Notes: generated by a model not told the origin, from the letters alone. A DNA stretch of 64,000 bases from Streptomyces pseudovenezuelae (GCF_029892565.1 NZ_JARXVH010000004.1:248001-312000); one strand, 5' to 3'. Shown: positions 24,455 to 33,962, counted from the first letter of the stretch. A program made the numbers and translations.

Positions 24455-27061
24455 ATGACCTCGAATCCGCGTGTGGTGCCCACCATCGTGCTGGTCGGCC
24501 ATGGCATGGTCGGTCAGCGCTTCCTCGAAGCGCTCGCCGAACGCGGCCTGACCGCGACGCACCGCGTGGTCGTGCTGTGCGAGGAACCGCGTCCGGCGTA
24601 CGACCGCGTCCAGCTCACCTCGTACTTCTCGGGCCGCACGCCCGAGGAACTCTCGCTCACGGACGCGGCGTTCATCACGGACCACGGGATCGAGCTGTAC
24701 GTCGGCGACCCGGCGGAGACCATCGACCGGGCGACGAAGACGGTGACCGCCCGCTCCGGACTGACGGTCGAGTACGACACCCTCGTCCTCGCCACCGGCT
24801 CGTACCCGTTCGTGCCGCCGGTGCCCGGCAAGGACTCCGACGGCTGTTTCGTCTACCGCACGATCGAGGACCTCCTCGCGATCGAGGCGTACGCCGGGTC
24901 GCGGGCGACCACGGGTGCCGTGGTCGGCGGCGGGCTGCTCGGGCTTGAGGCCGCCGGCGCGCTCAAGGGGCTCGGACTGGCCACGCACATCGTGGAGTTC
25001 GCGCCCAGGTTGATGCCGGTACAGGTCGACGAGGGCGGTGGTGCTGCCCTGCTGCGCACCATCGAGGACATGGGCCTGACGGTCCACACGGGGACCGGTA
25101 CGCAGGAGATCCTGGCCGGTGCGGACGGCGCGGTCACTGGGATGAAGCTGTCGGACGGTTCCGAACTCGCCACGGACATAGTGGTGTTCAGCGCCGGCGT
25201 CCGTCCCCGGGACCAGCTCGCCCGCGACTGCGGCCTGACCGTCGGTGAGCGCGGTGGCATCACGGTCGACGACCGGTGCCGTACGGTCGCCGACCCGCAC
25301 GTCTTCGCGATCGGCGAGTGCGCGCTGGCCTCGGACGGCCGGGTGTACGGCCTGGTGGCACCGGGGTACGAGCAGGCCGAGACGGCCGCCGCGGCCATCG
25401 CCGCCGACGAGAGCGACCAACCGACGTTCACCGGCGCCGACCTGTCCACCAAGCTGAAGCTGCTCGGCGTGGACGTGGCGTCCTTCGGCGACGCGCACGG
25501 CACCGCCGAGGACTGCCTGGACGTCGTGTACTCCGACGCCCGCGCGGGCCTGTACAAGAAGCTGGTCATCGCCCGGGACGGCACACTGCTCGGCGGCATC
25601 CTGATCGGCGACGCGGACGCGTACGGCACCCTGCGCGCGTTCACCGGCTCGGTTCCGCCGGTCGCCCCCGAGTCACTGGTCCTGCCGGCCGGTGCCGGGG
25701 AGTCGGTCCAACTCGGGCCGTCCGCGCTGCCGGACGAGGCGATCGTCTGCTCCTGCCACAACGTCTCCAAGGGCACGATCCGCGGCGCGGTGACGGACCA
25801 CTCCTGCGCGACCGTGCCCGAGGTGAAGAAGTGCACCAAGGCCGGTACGGGCTGCGGGAGTTGCGTCAAGGTGCTCGGCCAGCTCGTCACCGCCGAACTG
25901 GAGGCGAGCGGCGTCGAGGTCGACAAGGGCCTGTGCGGCTGCTTCACGCAGACCCGCGAGGAGCTCTACGAGATCGTCCTCGCCCTGCGCATCAACTCCT
26001 ACCAGGACCTGCTCGACCGCTACGGCCGTGAGGGCGCCCGGGGCGGCGACGGCTGCGAGGTCTGCAAGCCGACCGTCGCCTCCGTCATCGCCTCCCTCGC
26101 CCCGACGATCGGCGCGAGCGGCTACGTCCTGGACGGCGAACAGGCGTCCCTCCAGGACAGCAACGACCACTTCCTCGCCAACCTCCAGAAGAACGGCTCC
26201 TATTCGGTCGTGCCGCGCATCCCCGGCGGCGAGATCACCCCCGAGAAGCTCATCGTGATCGGCGAGGTGGCCCGGGACTTCGGGCTCTACACGAAGATCA
26301 CCGGCGGTCAGCGGATCGACCTCTTCGGTGCACGGGTCGAGCAACTCCCGCTGATCTGGGCCCGATTGGTGGACGCCGGTTTCGAGTCGGGGCACGCGTA
26401 CGGCAAGGCCCTGCGCACGGTGAAGTCCTGCGTCGGCCAGACCTGGTGCCGTTACGGCGTCCAGGACTCCGTCCGCATGGCGATCGACCTGGAGCTGCGC
26501 TACCGGGGGCTCAGGTCGCCCCACAAGCTCAAGTCGGCGGTCTCCGGCTGCGCCCGCGAGTGCGCGGAGGCCCAGTCGAAGGACTTCGGCGTGATCGCCA
26601 CCGCGAGCGGCTGGAACCTCTACGTCGGCGGCAACGGCGGCGCCACCCCACGCCACGCGGACCTGCTGGCCCAGGACTTGAGCGACGCCGAACTGGTGCG
26701 CCTGATCGACCGGTTCCTGATGTTCTACATCCGCACCGCCGACCGCCTGGAGCGCACGAGCGTGTGGCTGGAACGGCTCCCGGGCGGCCTGGACCACGTA
26801 CGGGACGTCGTCGTGGAGGACTCGCTCGGCATCTGCGAGGAGCTGGAGTCGCTGATGGCGGCCCATGTGGCGAACTACGCCGACGAGTGGGCGACCACCA
26901 TCAACGACCCCGAGAAGCTGGGCCGGTTCGTGTCCTTCGTGAACGCCCCCGACACCCCCGACCCGGTCGTCGGCTTCGTCCCCGAGCGCGACCAGATCAA
27001 GCCCGACCTGCCACTGCTCACCATCGGCCACCGTCCCCTGGAAGGAAGTGCCCAGCGATGA
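24455..27061 (+). CDS. nirB: Assimilatory NAD(P)H nitrite reductase, large subunit NirB
   Basis: The 868-residue cytoplasmic enzyme reduces nitrite to ammonium for nitrogen assimilation. It has an N-terminal FAD domain (LVGHGMVGQRF), an NAD(P)H Rossmann site (VGGGLLGLEAAGALKGLG), a BFD-like [2Fe-2S] module (CSCHNVSKG, then CTKAGTGCGSC), and the siroheme/[4Fe-4S] domain with Cys pairs in VGQTWCRYG and SGCARECAEAQ. The length is typical. The gene overlaps nirD by four bases (ATGA), so the two are coupled. A GlnR-like box precedes it, which fits nitrogen-limited expression. Siroheme could depend on the CbiX-like protein at 12.9 kb. Confidence 0.95.
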   Translation: MTSNPRVVPTIVLVGHGMVGQRFLEALAERGLTATHRVVVLCEEPRPAYDRVQLTSYFSGRTPEELSLTDAAFITDHGIELYVGDPAETIDRATKTVTARSGLTVEYDTLVLATGSYPFVPPVPGKDSDGCFVYRTIEDLLAIEAYAGSRATTGAVVGGGLLGLEAAGALKGLGLATHIVEFAPRLMPVQVDEGGGAALLRTIEDMGLTVHTGTGTQEILAGADGAVTGMKLSDGSELATDIVVFSAGVRPRDQLARDCGLTVGERGGITVDDRCRTVADPHVFAIGECALASDGRVYGLVAPGYEQAETAAAAIAADESDQPTFTGADLSTKLKLLGVDVASFGDAHGTAEDCLDVVYSDARAGLYKKLVIARDGTLLGGILIGDADAYGTLRAFTGSVPPVAPESLVLPAGAGESVQLGPSALPDEAIVCSCHNVSKGTIRGAVTDHSCATVPEVKKCTKAGTGCGSCVKVLGQLVTAELEASGVEVDKGLCGCFTQTREELYEIVLALRINSYQDLLDRYGREGARGGDGCEVCKPTVASVIASLAPTIGASGYVLDGEQASLQDSNDHFLANLQKNGSYSVVPRIPGGEITPEKLIVIGEVARDFGLYTKITGGQRIDLFGARVEQLPLIWARLVDAGFESGHAYGKALRTVKSCVGQTWCRYGVQDSVRMAIDLELRYRGLRSPHKLKSAVSGCARECAEAQSKDFGVIATASGWNLYVGGNGGATPRHADLLAQDLSDAELVRLIDRFLMFYIRTADRLERTSVWLERLPGGLDHVRDVVVEDSLGICEELESLMAAHVANYADEWATTINDPEKLGRFVSFVNAPDTPDPVVGFVPERDQIKPDLPLLTIGHRPLEGSAQR

Positions 27062-27408
27062 CCCTGGCACCCGAGACGACCGACCTCAAGGTCCAACTCC
27101 GGCTCGACACCGACTGGTTCACGATCTGCGACCTCACCGCGCTGGCCCCGGGCCGCGGAGTCGCCGCGCTGCTCCCCGACGGCAGCCAGGTGGCCCTGTT
27201 CCGCGACCGGAACGGCACCCTGTACGCGATCGACAACCGCGACCCGTTCAGCGGCGCGGCGGTCCTCTCCCGCGGCCTGACCGGCACCCACCAGGACCGC
27301 CCGTTCGTCGCGTCCCCGCTGCTGAAGCAGCGGTTCGACCTGATATCGGGGCGGTGCCTGGACGACGAGTCGGTGCGGGTGGCCACGTACGAGGTGCGGG
27401 CCCGCTGA
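27058..27408 (+). CDS. nirD: Nitrite reductase small subunit NirD
   Basis: A 116-residue Rieske-fold protein that partners NirB. The fold is recognisable (WFTICDLTAL, ALFRDRNGTLYAIDNRDPFSGA), but the four Cys/His ligands of a true Rieske cluster are absent: CxH is replaced by the NRD region and the second pair by LLKQRFDL. This is normal for NirD, which has no cluster and a structural role. ATG overlaps the nirB stop as ATGA, and GGAAGG lies upstream inside nirB. Confidence 0.9.
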   Translation: MTLAPETTDLKVQLRLDTDWFTICDLTALAPGRGVAALLPDGSQVALFRDRNGTLYAIDNRDPFSGAAVLSRGLTGTHQDRPFVASPLLKQRFDLISGRCLDDESVRVATYEVRAR

Positions 27409-27440
27409 CAGGCGGTGACGTGTGGGCCGAAGCAGGTCGC

Positions 27441-28907
27441 TCACAGTGACGTCATCTGCAGCGGCCTCTGCGGTCGTTGTGCCGCGGCGGCCGGTGCCGC
27501 CAGGAGCCGGATCACCGCGTCGAGCCCCCCGAGCGGTGCCGCCCGCAACTGCGCCTCGCCGCCGCTCGCGTGGGCGAGGCGTTGCACCAGGGCGAGGCCC
27601 AGGCCCGTGCCGCCCTTGGGGGCGTCGGGGGCCCGCCAGAAGCGGTCGAAGGCGCGACGGCGTTGTTCCTCGGTCATGCCGGGGCCCTCGTCCATGACGT
27701 GCAGTTCGACCGTGGAGGGGCCGCCGACCGGACGGTGCGGGAAGCGACGTTCATGGGGTGTGGGGCGACGGAGGTCCACGGAGACCGTGGAGCCGACGGG
27801 GGACACGCGCAGGGCGTTGGAGAGCAGGTTGTCCAGGATCTGCTCGACCGCCCCGGGCAGCGCGAGCACCTCACCGGCGTAGTCCCCGGCCAACGCGAGC
27901 CGCACGCCCCGCTGTTGGAAGAGCGGGGTCCAGGCATGGTGGCGTTCCACGCACACCCCGTCGAGTTCGACCGCCTCGGGCACACCGGCGCTCTCGTCGA
28001 GCCGGGCCATCGCGAGCAGCCCCTCGACCATCCGGGCCAGCCGGTCGGTCTCGGTCATCGCCGCGGTGAGGGTGCCCCGGGCCTGGAGCGTGATGTCGCT
28101 CTCCAGGTTCTCCAGGCGCAGCCGCAACGCCGCGAGCGGGGTCTTCAGTTGGTGCGAGGCCTCACCGGCGAAGGCCCGCTGGGAGGCCAGGAGGTGTTCC
28201 AGGCGGGCGGCGGTGCGGTTGAACGCGGCGGCGAGGCTGCGTACTTCCGGCGGACCGTTGGTGACGGCGACCGGGGAGGCGGCACCGCCCGCCGCCAACT
28301 CGTGCGTGGCACGCTCCAGTTCGCGGATGGGACGGCCGGTCCAGCGGGCGATGGCGAACCCGACGACGGCGACCGCCGCGAGCACCCCGAGCCCGCCCAG
28401 GGCCAGCAACAGCCAGACGTGGTGCACCCGTTCGTGCACCATCCGGGTCGGTACGGTGATCCGGACGGCCCCTTGCTGCTCGGCGCCGTGCCGCACCGGC
28501 GCGGCCACCGCGAGGTACTGCACCCCGCCGATGGTGGAGGTACGGACGTCCGTCGTCGCGGTCCCGCGCAGCGCGGCGGCGATACCCGGCCAGGAGACGA
28601 GGTCGCGCTCCTCCTCTCCGGTCAGGGCATGCGAGGTGGCCAGCAACCCACCCGCGCTGTCGACGATCAGCACCTCGCCGCCGATGCGCTCGGCGCAGTG
28701 GGCCGCCCGCTCCGGCAGGTCCCGCGCGGCACGGCCGGCGTCGAGGGAGAGCGACGCGAACGCCGACACCGACTCCGCCTCGTCCTTCGCCGCGTTGATC
28801 ACCCGCTCCCGCTCACCGCGCGAGTAGAGGTAGCCGAGCGGGAGTTCCAGGCAGAGCAGGACCAGGGCGGCGAGCGTGAGGTAGCTGAGCAGCAGGCGGC
28901 GGGTCAT
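27441..28907 (-). CDS. Sensor histidine kinase, OmpR-partner type
   Basis: A 488-residue membrane kinase: helix 1 at about 8-30, an extracytoplasmic domain of about 130 residues, helix 2 at about 165-190, a HAMP domain (RPIRELERATHELAAG), a HisKA box with the phospho-acceptor His in EASHQLKTPLAAL, and an ATPase domain with DNLLSNALRV, DEGPGM and GTGLGLALV. It pairs with the OmpR-family regulator encoded upstream; their genes overlap by ATGA, so they are translationally coupled. The signal is unknown. It converges on nirD with only 32 bp between the stops. Confidence 0.9.
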   Translation of the reverse strand: MTRRLLLSYLTLAALVLLCLELPLGYLYSRGERERVINAAKDEAESVSAFASLSLDAGRAARDLPERAAHCAERIGGEVLIVDSAGGLLATSHALTGEEERDLVSWPGIAAALRGTATTDVRTSTIGGVQYLAVAAPVRHGAEQQGAVRITVPTRMVHERVHHVWLLLALGGLGVLAAVAVVGFAIARWTGRPIRELERATHELAAGGAASPVAVTNGPPEVRSLAAAFNRTAARLEHLLASQRAFAGEASHQLKTPLAALRLRLENLESDITLQARGTLTAAMTETDRLARMVEGLLAMARLDESAGVPEAVELDGVCVERHHAWTPLFQQRGVRLALAGDYAGEVLALPGAVEQILDNLLSNALRVSPVGSTVSVDLRRPTPHERRFPHRPVGGPSTVELHVMDEGPGMTEEQRRRAFDRFWRAPDAPKGGTGLGLALVQRLAHASGGEAQLRAAPLGGLDAVIRLLAAPAAAAQRPQRPLQMTSL

Positions 28908-29770
28908 CGCCAGACCGCAGGTTGCTCGTGCGCCGGTTGGGCGTACGGCGGTTGCACGGGTTGTGCCGGGGGCGGTTGGGTGTGCACCGCCAGCCGGAAG
29001 CCGACGCCGCGCAGTGTCTGGATCCACGCAGGGTTCCCCAACTTGCGCCGGAGCGTGGCCACATGGACGTCCAGCGTCTTGGTCGGCCCCTCGTAGAACG
29101 GGTCCCACACCCGGTCGAGGATCTGCTGCCGTGAGTACACCGCCCCCGGATCCTCGGTCAGCAGCGCGAGCAACTCGAACTCCTTCGGCGTGAGCACCAC
29201 GGCCGCCTCACCGACCCACACCTGACGGGTGCGCCGGTCGACGACGAGGGGGCCGGTGTCAGTGCCGGCGCCAGGGGCTTCCGGCGGTGGAGGTAGAGGG
29301 TCGAAGGGGGCCGGGGCGGGGCCGGCCGGTGGCACCGGCGCGGCAGCAGGAACGTACGCGCCACCGCCGTAAGGTGGCTGCTGCGGCACCCCGAACTCGC
29401 CGTTCCCGAGCCCCCGTTGGGACCTCCGCGTGACCGCCCGCACCCGGGCCACCAGTTCCCGCATGCTGAAGGGCTTGGCGAGGTAGTCGTCGGCGCCCAG
29501 TTCGAGGCCGAGCACCCGGTCCGCCTCCTCGCCGCGCGCGCTGAGGATGATGATGGGGACCTCGGAGTGCTGCCGGATGCCACGGCAGACGTCGATGCCG
29601 TCCAGGTCCGGCAATCCCAGGTCGAGCAGGACGACATCGCCGTACGGCCCTCTCAACCCCTCGGCGCCGGTGCGGACATGGTCGACGACCAGACCGAAGT
29701 GGCCGAGCCCCTCGACGAGCGGTTCGGCGATCGTGTCGTCGTCCTCGATGAGCAGCGCTCGTACGCCCAT
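28904..29770 (-). CDS. OmpR/PhoB-family response regulator with Pro-rich linker
   Basis: A 288-residue regulator. The receiver has the acidic pocket Glu9-Asp10-Asp11, phospho-acceptor Asp50 (VVLLDLGLP) and Lys in LAKPFSM. The C-terminal winged helix ends with TLDVHVATLRRKLG and RGVGFRL. It is longer than usual for the family because of a Gly/Pro/Ala-rich linker of about 50 residues between the domains and a Pro/Gln tail of about 25 residues. The gene overlaps the kinase gene by four bases. It is divergent from the carbonic anhydrase operon across a relatively AT-rich 256-bp gap, which likely holds both promoters. Confidence 0.9.
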   Translation of the reverse strand: MGVRALLIEDDDTIAEPLVEGLGHFGLVVDHVRTGAEGLRGPYGDVVLLDLGLPDLDGIDVCRGIRQHSEVPIIILSARGEEADRVLGLELGADDYLAKPFSMRELVARVRAVTRRSQRGLGNGEFGVPQQPPYGGGAYVPAAAPVPPAGPAPAPFDPLPPPPEAPGAGTDTGPLVVDRRTRQVWVGEAAVVLTPKEFELLALLTEDPGAVYSRQQILDRVWDPFYEGPTKTLDVHVATLRRKLGNPAWIQTLRGVGFRLAVHTQPPPAQPVQPPYAQPAHEQPAVWR

Positions 29771-30026
29771 GCGTTCCCGTCTCTCCCGTGTTCTCCGGCG
29801 AACCGAATTCGCGCATTCCGCGATCCGTCACGCTACAAGAGCGGCCAATTTCACGAAAGTACGGATCCGGAAAATGTGAGCAGCGGCTCAGCACCGGACG
29901 GGACCGGACAAGAAATGTCCCGCACCTGTCGAGGATTTAGTGTTCCTCTAACCTTCGCCTGGCCCACGCCCCGCTAGCGTGACACCACCTGATCACCCAG
30001 GTCAGAGGCGTCAATCGGGAGGAACC

Positions 30027-30632
30027 GTGAAGGCACTGCTGGACCGCGCCCGCGCATTCAAGCGGCACGTCGACTTCGAAAGCGGCGAATACCGGAAACT
30101 GGCCGAAGGGCAATATCCCGAGGCATTGTTCATCACCTGCTCGGATTCACGGGTGATACCCGCACTGATCACGGGCGCACGGCCCGGTGAGATATTCGAG
30201 CTGCGGAACGCGGGCAATATCGTCCCGTCCTACGGACAGCACGGCGCCTCGGGCGAGGCCGCCACCGTCGAGTACGCGCTGGAGGTGCTCGGCGTTCAGG
30301 ACATCGTGGTGTGTGGTCATTCCCACTGCGGGGCGATGGGCGCCCTCAAGTCCGGCGACGACCTGTCCGCACTCCCGGGCGTGGACGCCTGGCTGCGACT
30401 GGCCCGACCCCACCTGGCGCCCGTCCTGGACGGCGCGATCGACGACCCGTCCATGCCGGACATCTCCCAGCTGAACGTCGTCAACCAGCTTGCCGCGCTG
30501 CGGAGTTACCCCGTGGCCCGGCGGCGCCTCGGCGCGGGAGAGCTGCGCCTGCACGGCTGGTACTACGAGGTGGACACCGGCCAGGTGCACGAGCTGGACG
30601 AGGACGGCCTGTTCCGGGTGCACGCGGCATGA
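30027..30632 (+). CDS. Beta-class carbonic anhydrase
   Basis: The 201-residue enzyme interconverts CO2 and bicarbonate. Zinc ligands are Cys38, His98 and Cys101 (ITCSDSR and CGHSHCG), and the Asp40-Arg42 dyad of type I beta enzymes is present. GTG at 30027 is chosen because GGGAGG lies at good spacing; the frame is open about 16 codons further upstream without family sequence. The stop overlaps the start of a SulP-family transporter gene (ATGA), which points to bicarbonate supply to or from that transporter. Confidence 0.92.
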   Translation: MKALLDRARAFKRHVDFESGEYRKLAEGQYPEALFITCSDSRVIPALITGARPGEIFELRNAGNIVPSYGQHGASGEAATVEYALEVLGVQDIVVCGHSHCGAMGALKSGDDLSALPGVDAWLRLARPHLAPVLDGAIDDPSMPDISQLNVVNQLAALRSYPVARRRLGAGELRLHGWYYEVDTGQVHELDEDGLFRVHAA

Positions 30633-32479
30633 CCGGCACGCACGGCAGGCACGCACGGGGGACCCGGGCGGCGACGCCGCCTCGGTACGGGGAGGGCCCC
30701 TGGACGGACGGTGATCCATGGGGGGACGTCAACTCGGCGGCGGGCAACGGTTCCTGGGCAGACCCCAACTCGCAGGAGAACAAAGGTTCCTGGGAGCCCG
30801 CCAACTCATGGGTGGAAACCGGCAGTTGGGTAACCGAACCACCCAACACCCCACCCTCACCCCCACCTCCGATGCCGAACAAACCGCCCTCCCCCGCCAC
30901 CCCGAAGACCGACCTCGCCACCGAGATCACCGCTTCTCTGGTCGTCTTCCTCGTCGCCCTCCCCCTCTGCATCGGCGTCGCGGTCGCCTCCGGCGTTCCC
31001 GCCGAACTGGGCATCATCTCGGGGGTGATCGGCGGTCTCGTCGTCGGCGCGGCCCGTGGCAGCACGCTCCAGGTCAGCGGCCCCGCCGCCGGTCTCGCCG
31101 CGCTGGTGGCGGAGACAGTGCTGGAGTACGGCGTGGCGATGCTCGGCGTGATCGTGCTCTTCTCGGGGCTGCTCCAGATCGCGCTCGGGCTGCTGCGGCT
31201 CGGCCGGTTCTTCCAGGCGATCTCACTGGCGGTCGTACAAGGCATGCTCGCGGGCATCGGGCTTCCGCTGATGTTCAGTCAGGCGTACCCGGCGGCCGAC
31301 GCGAAGGCCCCCGGCACCCCGCTGGAGAACATGGCCGGCTTCCCCGGCCTGCTCGCGGACACCGCCGCCGACCCGCAGGCGCTGATCGCGGCCGGACTCG
31401 GCATCACCACGGTCGTGTTGAGCTTCCTGTGGAAGAAGGTGCCCGGCCCGGTCCGGAAGGTCCCGGCGGCGCTGGTCGCCGTGGGCATCGGCATCGCGGT
31501 CGCCGCGCTCCCGGGCGTGGAGGTGCGCACCCTCCAGGTCGGCAACCTGCTCGCCTCGGTCGACGTACCCGGCCCGGCGCAGTTCGCGGGTCTCGCGAAC
31601 GCCGGGATCATCACCGCGATCCTCACCTTCACGGTGATCGCCTCCGCCGAGTCCCTGTTCACCGCGGCCGCCGTGGACCGTATGCACGACGGCCCGCGCA
31701 CCCGCTACAACCCCGAACTCATCGCCCAGGGCGCCGGCAACACGCTCGCGGGTCTCCTCGGCGCACTCCCCATCACCGCGGTGGTGGCCCGGAGTTCGGC
31801 GAATGTCCAGGCGGGCGCGAAGACCCGTCTCTCCCGCACGCTGCACGGCCTGTGGCTGCTGGCCTTCGCGCTTCTCCTTCCCCAAGTGCTGGCGTTGATC
31901 CCGGTCTCGGTGCTGGCGGGCGTGCTCGTGCACAGCGGCTGGAAGCTGTTCGCGCCGGAGGAGTTCCCGAAGATGTGGCGGCAGGACCGGGGCGAGTTCG
32001 CGGTCATGACCGTGACGACACTGGTCATCGTGGCGACGGCGCTCCTTGAGGGCGTGCTGGTCGGCCTGGCCGCCGGCATCGTCCTGGCCGCCGTACGCAT
32101 GTCGAAGACCGTCATCCGGCAGCACACCGAGGACGACACCGCGAAGGTCGTCATGGCCGGCAACGCCACCTTCCTGCGCCTCCCCCAGGTCATCGAGGCC
32201 CTGGAGTCCGCCGCGCAGGCCGGAAAGCCCCGTATCCGCCTCGACCTCACCGGCGTCACCCACCTCGACCACGCCTGCCGGACGCAGGTGGAGGAGTTCG
32301 TCACCCAACAACGCGGCAAGGGCCTGCGCGTGGAACTCCTGATGCCGGGCCCCGCGAAGCCGACGCCCACCACGCCGGAACATCCCGCGGACCGTCCCGC
32401 GGACCGACCCGGCCCCACGGCCGAGTGGTTCTACCTGGACAGCCGGCCGATGCCGAGAGCGGCCGACCACTTTTCTTGA
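30629..32479 (+). CDS. SulP-family anion transporter with STAS domain, probable bicarbonate transporter
   Basis: A 616-residue membrane protein. After a polar N-terminal region of about 90 residues come the SulP core with some 10-14 membrane helices (about 95-490) and a short C-terminal STAS domain (about 495-590; VEFVTQQRG region). SulP proteins carry sulfate, bicarbonate or other anions. Translational coupling to carbonic anhydrase favours bicarbonate. The N-terminus carries imperfect Trp-containing repeats (GNGSW, NKGSW, ANSW, TGSW) followed by a Pro-rich stretch, unlike the typical family start. There is no separate ribosome site, consistent with coupled translation. Confidence 0.88.
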   Translation: MTGTHGRHARGTRAATPPRYGEGPWTDGDPWGDVNSAAGNGSWADPNSQENKGSWEPANSWVETGSWVTEPPNTPPSPPPPMPNKPPSPATPKTDLATEITASLVVFLVALPLCIGVAVASGVPAELGIISGVIGGLVVGAARGSTLQVSGPAAGLAALVAETVLEYGVAMLGVIVLFSGLLQIALGLLRLGRFFQAISLAVVQGMLAGIGLPLMFSQAYPAADAKAPGTPLENMAGFPGLLADTAADPQALIAAGLGITTVVLSFLWKKVPGPVRKVPAALVAVGIGIAVAALPGVEVRTLQVGNLLASVDVPGPAQFAGLANAGIITAILTFTVIASAESLFTAAAVDRMHDGPRTRYNPELIAQGAGNTLAGLLGALPITAVVARSSANVQAGAKTRLSRTLHGLWLLAFALLLPQVLALIPVSVLAGVLVHSGWKLFAPEEFPKMWRQDRGEFAVMTVTTLVIVATALLEGVLVGLAAGIVLAAVRMSKTVIRQHTEDDTAKVVMAGNATFLRLPQVIEALESAAQAGKPRIRLDLTGVTHLDHACRTQVEEFVTQQRGKGLRVELLMPGPAKPTPTTPEHPADRPADRPGPTAEWFYLDSRPMPRAADHFS

Positions 32480-32505
32480 CCGAACATTCCACTACGTCCT
32501 ACGCT
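32476..32505 (+). promoter_or_regulatory. Promoter of the TetR gene, predicted to give a leaderless transcript
   Basis: TTGACC (32476-32481) and TACGCT (32500-32505) are separated by 18 bases. A start about seven bases beyond the -10 box would fall on the ATG at 32512. No purine-rich ribosome site precedes that ATG. Confidence 0.5.
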
Positions 32506-32511
32506 CTCCCC

Positions 32512-33096
32512 ATGGCCAGAACCAAGGAGTTCGACCCGGACACCGCACTGCAGTCCGCCCTGGAACTGTTCTGGCGGCGCGGCTACGAGGCGACCTCGAT
32601 GTCCGACCTGGTGGAGCACCTGGGCATCGGCCGCGCCAGCCTCTACGCCACCTTCGGCAGCAAGCACGAGCTGTACCTGAAGGCGCTGGACCGCTACGAC
32701 CGGGCCGGACTCCCGCCCATCGTGCGGGAGTTGTCCCAACCGGGGCCTGCGCTCCCGGCCGTACGAGCGGTCGTACGGCGGTACGCGACGGAGGCCGCCG
32801 ACGACCAACTGCGCCTGAACGGCTGCCTGGTGACCAACACGGCAGCCGAACTCGCCCCGCACGACCCGGCCGCCGCCCGCCGAGTCGAGCGCAACTGGGA
32901 CCAGTTGGAGACCGTGCTGCACTCGGCACTGGTCCGCGCCCAGGCCCAGGACGAACTGCCCGCCGACCGCGACCCCCTCACCCTCGCCCGCATGCTGCTG
33001 GTGCTGATGCAGGGGCTACGGGTGGTCGGCAAGGCGTCGGCGGACCCGGCGCGGGTACGGGACGCGGCGGAACAGGCGCTGGCGCTGCTCGACTGA
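32512..33096 (+). CDS. TetR-family transcriptional regulator
   Basis: A 194-residue repressor-type protein with the N-terminal helix-turn-helix (ALELFWRRGYEATSMSDLVEHLGIGRASLYATFGSKHELY) and a ligand-binding C-terminal domain. WRRGYEATSM and LYATFGSK are typical of the AcrR/NemR-like group with thiol or electrophile sensors; Cys at about 103 (LNGCLVTN) could serve. It is followed 71 bp later by a same-strand SDR gene, its likely target. The ATG at 32512 has no ribosome site and probably starts a leaderless message. Confidence 0.88.
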   Translation: MARTKEFDPDTALQSALELFWRRGYEATSMSDLVEHLGIGRASLYATFGSKHELYLKALDRYDRAGLPPIVRELSQPGPALPAVRAVVRRYATEAADDQLRLNGCLVTNTAAELAPHDPAAARRVERNWDQLETVLHSALVRAQAQDELPADRDPLTLARMLLVLMQGLRVVGKASADPARVRDAAEQALALLD

Positions 33097-33167
33097 GTTC
33101 ACGCGACGGACGACGCCTCCATCTGCCGCCATACTGAACCGATAGGTCAAAAATCACAGGGGAGATC

Positions 33168-33932
33168 ATGACCAGTACCCGTTTCACCGACAAGACCGCT
33201 CTCGTCACCGGCGCGGGCTCGGGCATAGGGCGGGCGATCTCTCTGGCCCTCGCCGCCGAAGGGGCTCAGGTCGTCGTGGCCGGGCGTCGCCGCGAACCCC
33301 TCGACGAGACGGTCCAGTTGATAGAGGCGGCCGGCGGCAAGGCCCTCGCGGTGACCGCCGACGTATCGAACGCGCCCGACACCGAGGCCCTGGTCCGCGC
33401 CGCCGTCGACCACTTCGGCTCCCTCGACGTGGCCGTCAACAACGCGGGGGTCTTCCGCGGCGGCCCGCTGGCCGACCTGTCCGAGGAGGACTGGCGGGCT
33501 CAACTCGACGCCAATGTCACCGGGATGTTCCTGGCGCTCCGGGCGGAGATCCGACAGATGCGGACCCAGCCGTCCGGCGGCGCGATCGTGAACATCGCCT
33601 CCATCTTCGGCGTCCACGCCCGCCGCCCCGGCACCGCCGCCTACTCCGCCACCAAAGCCGCCGTCTCCGTCCTCACCAGAGGCGCCGCCCTCGACCACAT
33701 CCACGAGGGCGTCCGCATCAACGCGGTCAGCCCCGGTGCCGTGGAGACTCCGATGTCCCTGCGCCCGGGCGAGGACGACGCCGCCCGCGCCGAACGCGCC
33801 GCCGCCACCCTCCCCCTCGGCCGCATCTCGACCACGACGGAAGTCGCCGCCGCCGTCCTCTACTTGGCCTCGGACGACGCGTCCTCGGTGGTCGGCACGG
33901 ACCTGGTGGTGGACAGCGGGGCGACGGCCTGA
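33168..33932 (+). CDS. Short-chain dehydrogenase/reductase
   Basis: A 254-residue classical SDR. It has the cofactor motif TGAGSGIG (14-21), the NNAG motif (91-94), and the catalytic Asn115, Ser145, Tyr159 and Lys163 (YSATK). Arg40-Arg41-Arg42 after the second beta strand suggests NADPH preference. The substrate cannot be deduced. AGGGGAG lies upstream of the ATG. The neighbouring TetR protein probably controls it. A strong stem-loop follows the stop codon. Confidence 0.9.
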   Translation: MTSTRFTDKTALVTGAGSGIGRAISLALAAEGAQVVVAGRRREPLDETVQLIEAAGGKALAVTADVSNAPDTEALVRAAVDHFGSLDVAVNNAGVFRGGPLADLSEEDWRAQLDANVTGMFLALRAEIRQMRTQPSGGAIVNIASIFGVHARRPGTAAYSATKAAVSVLTRGAALDHIHEGVRINAVSPGAVETPMSLRPGEDDAARAERAAATLPLGRISTTTEVAAAVLYLASDDASSVVGTDLVVDSGATA

Positions 33933-33962
33933 GCACCCATCGGCGGGGGCCGCGAACGACCA

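Noticed and set aside
27058..27408. True Rieske [2Fe-2S] cluster in NirD
   Set aside because: The Cys and His ligands are missing at both motif positions, which is normal for NirD.
33135..33149. TetR operator TGAACC-GAT-AGGTCA before the SDR gene
   Set aside because: Only four of six arm positions pair, which is not enough to separate it from chance; the TetR promoter shares only the short TGACC string.
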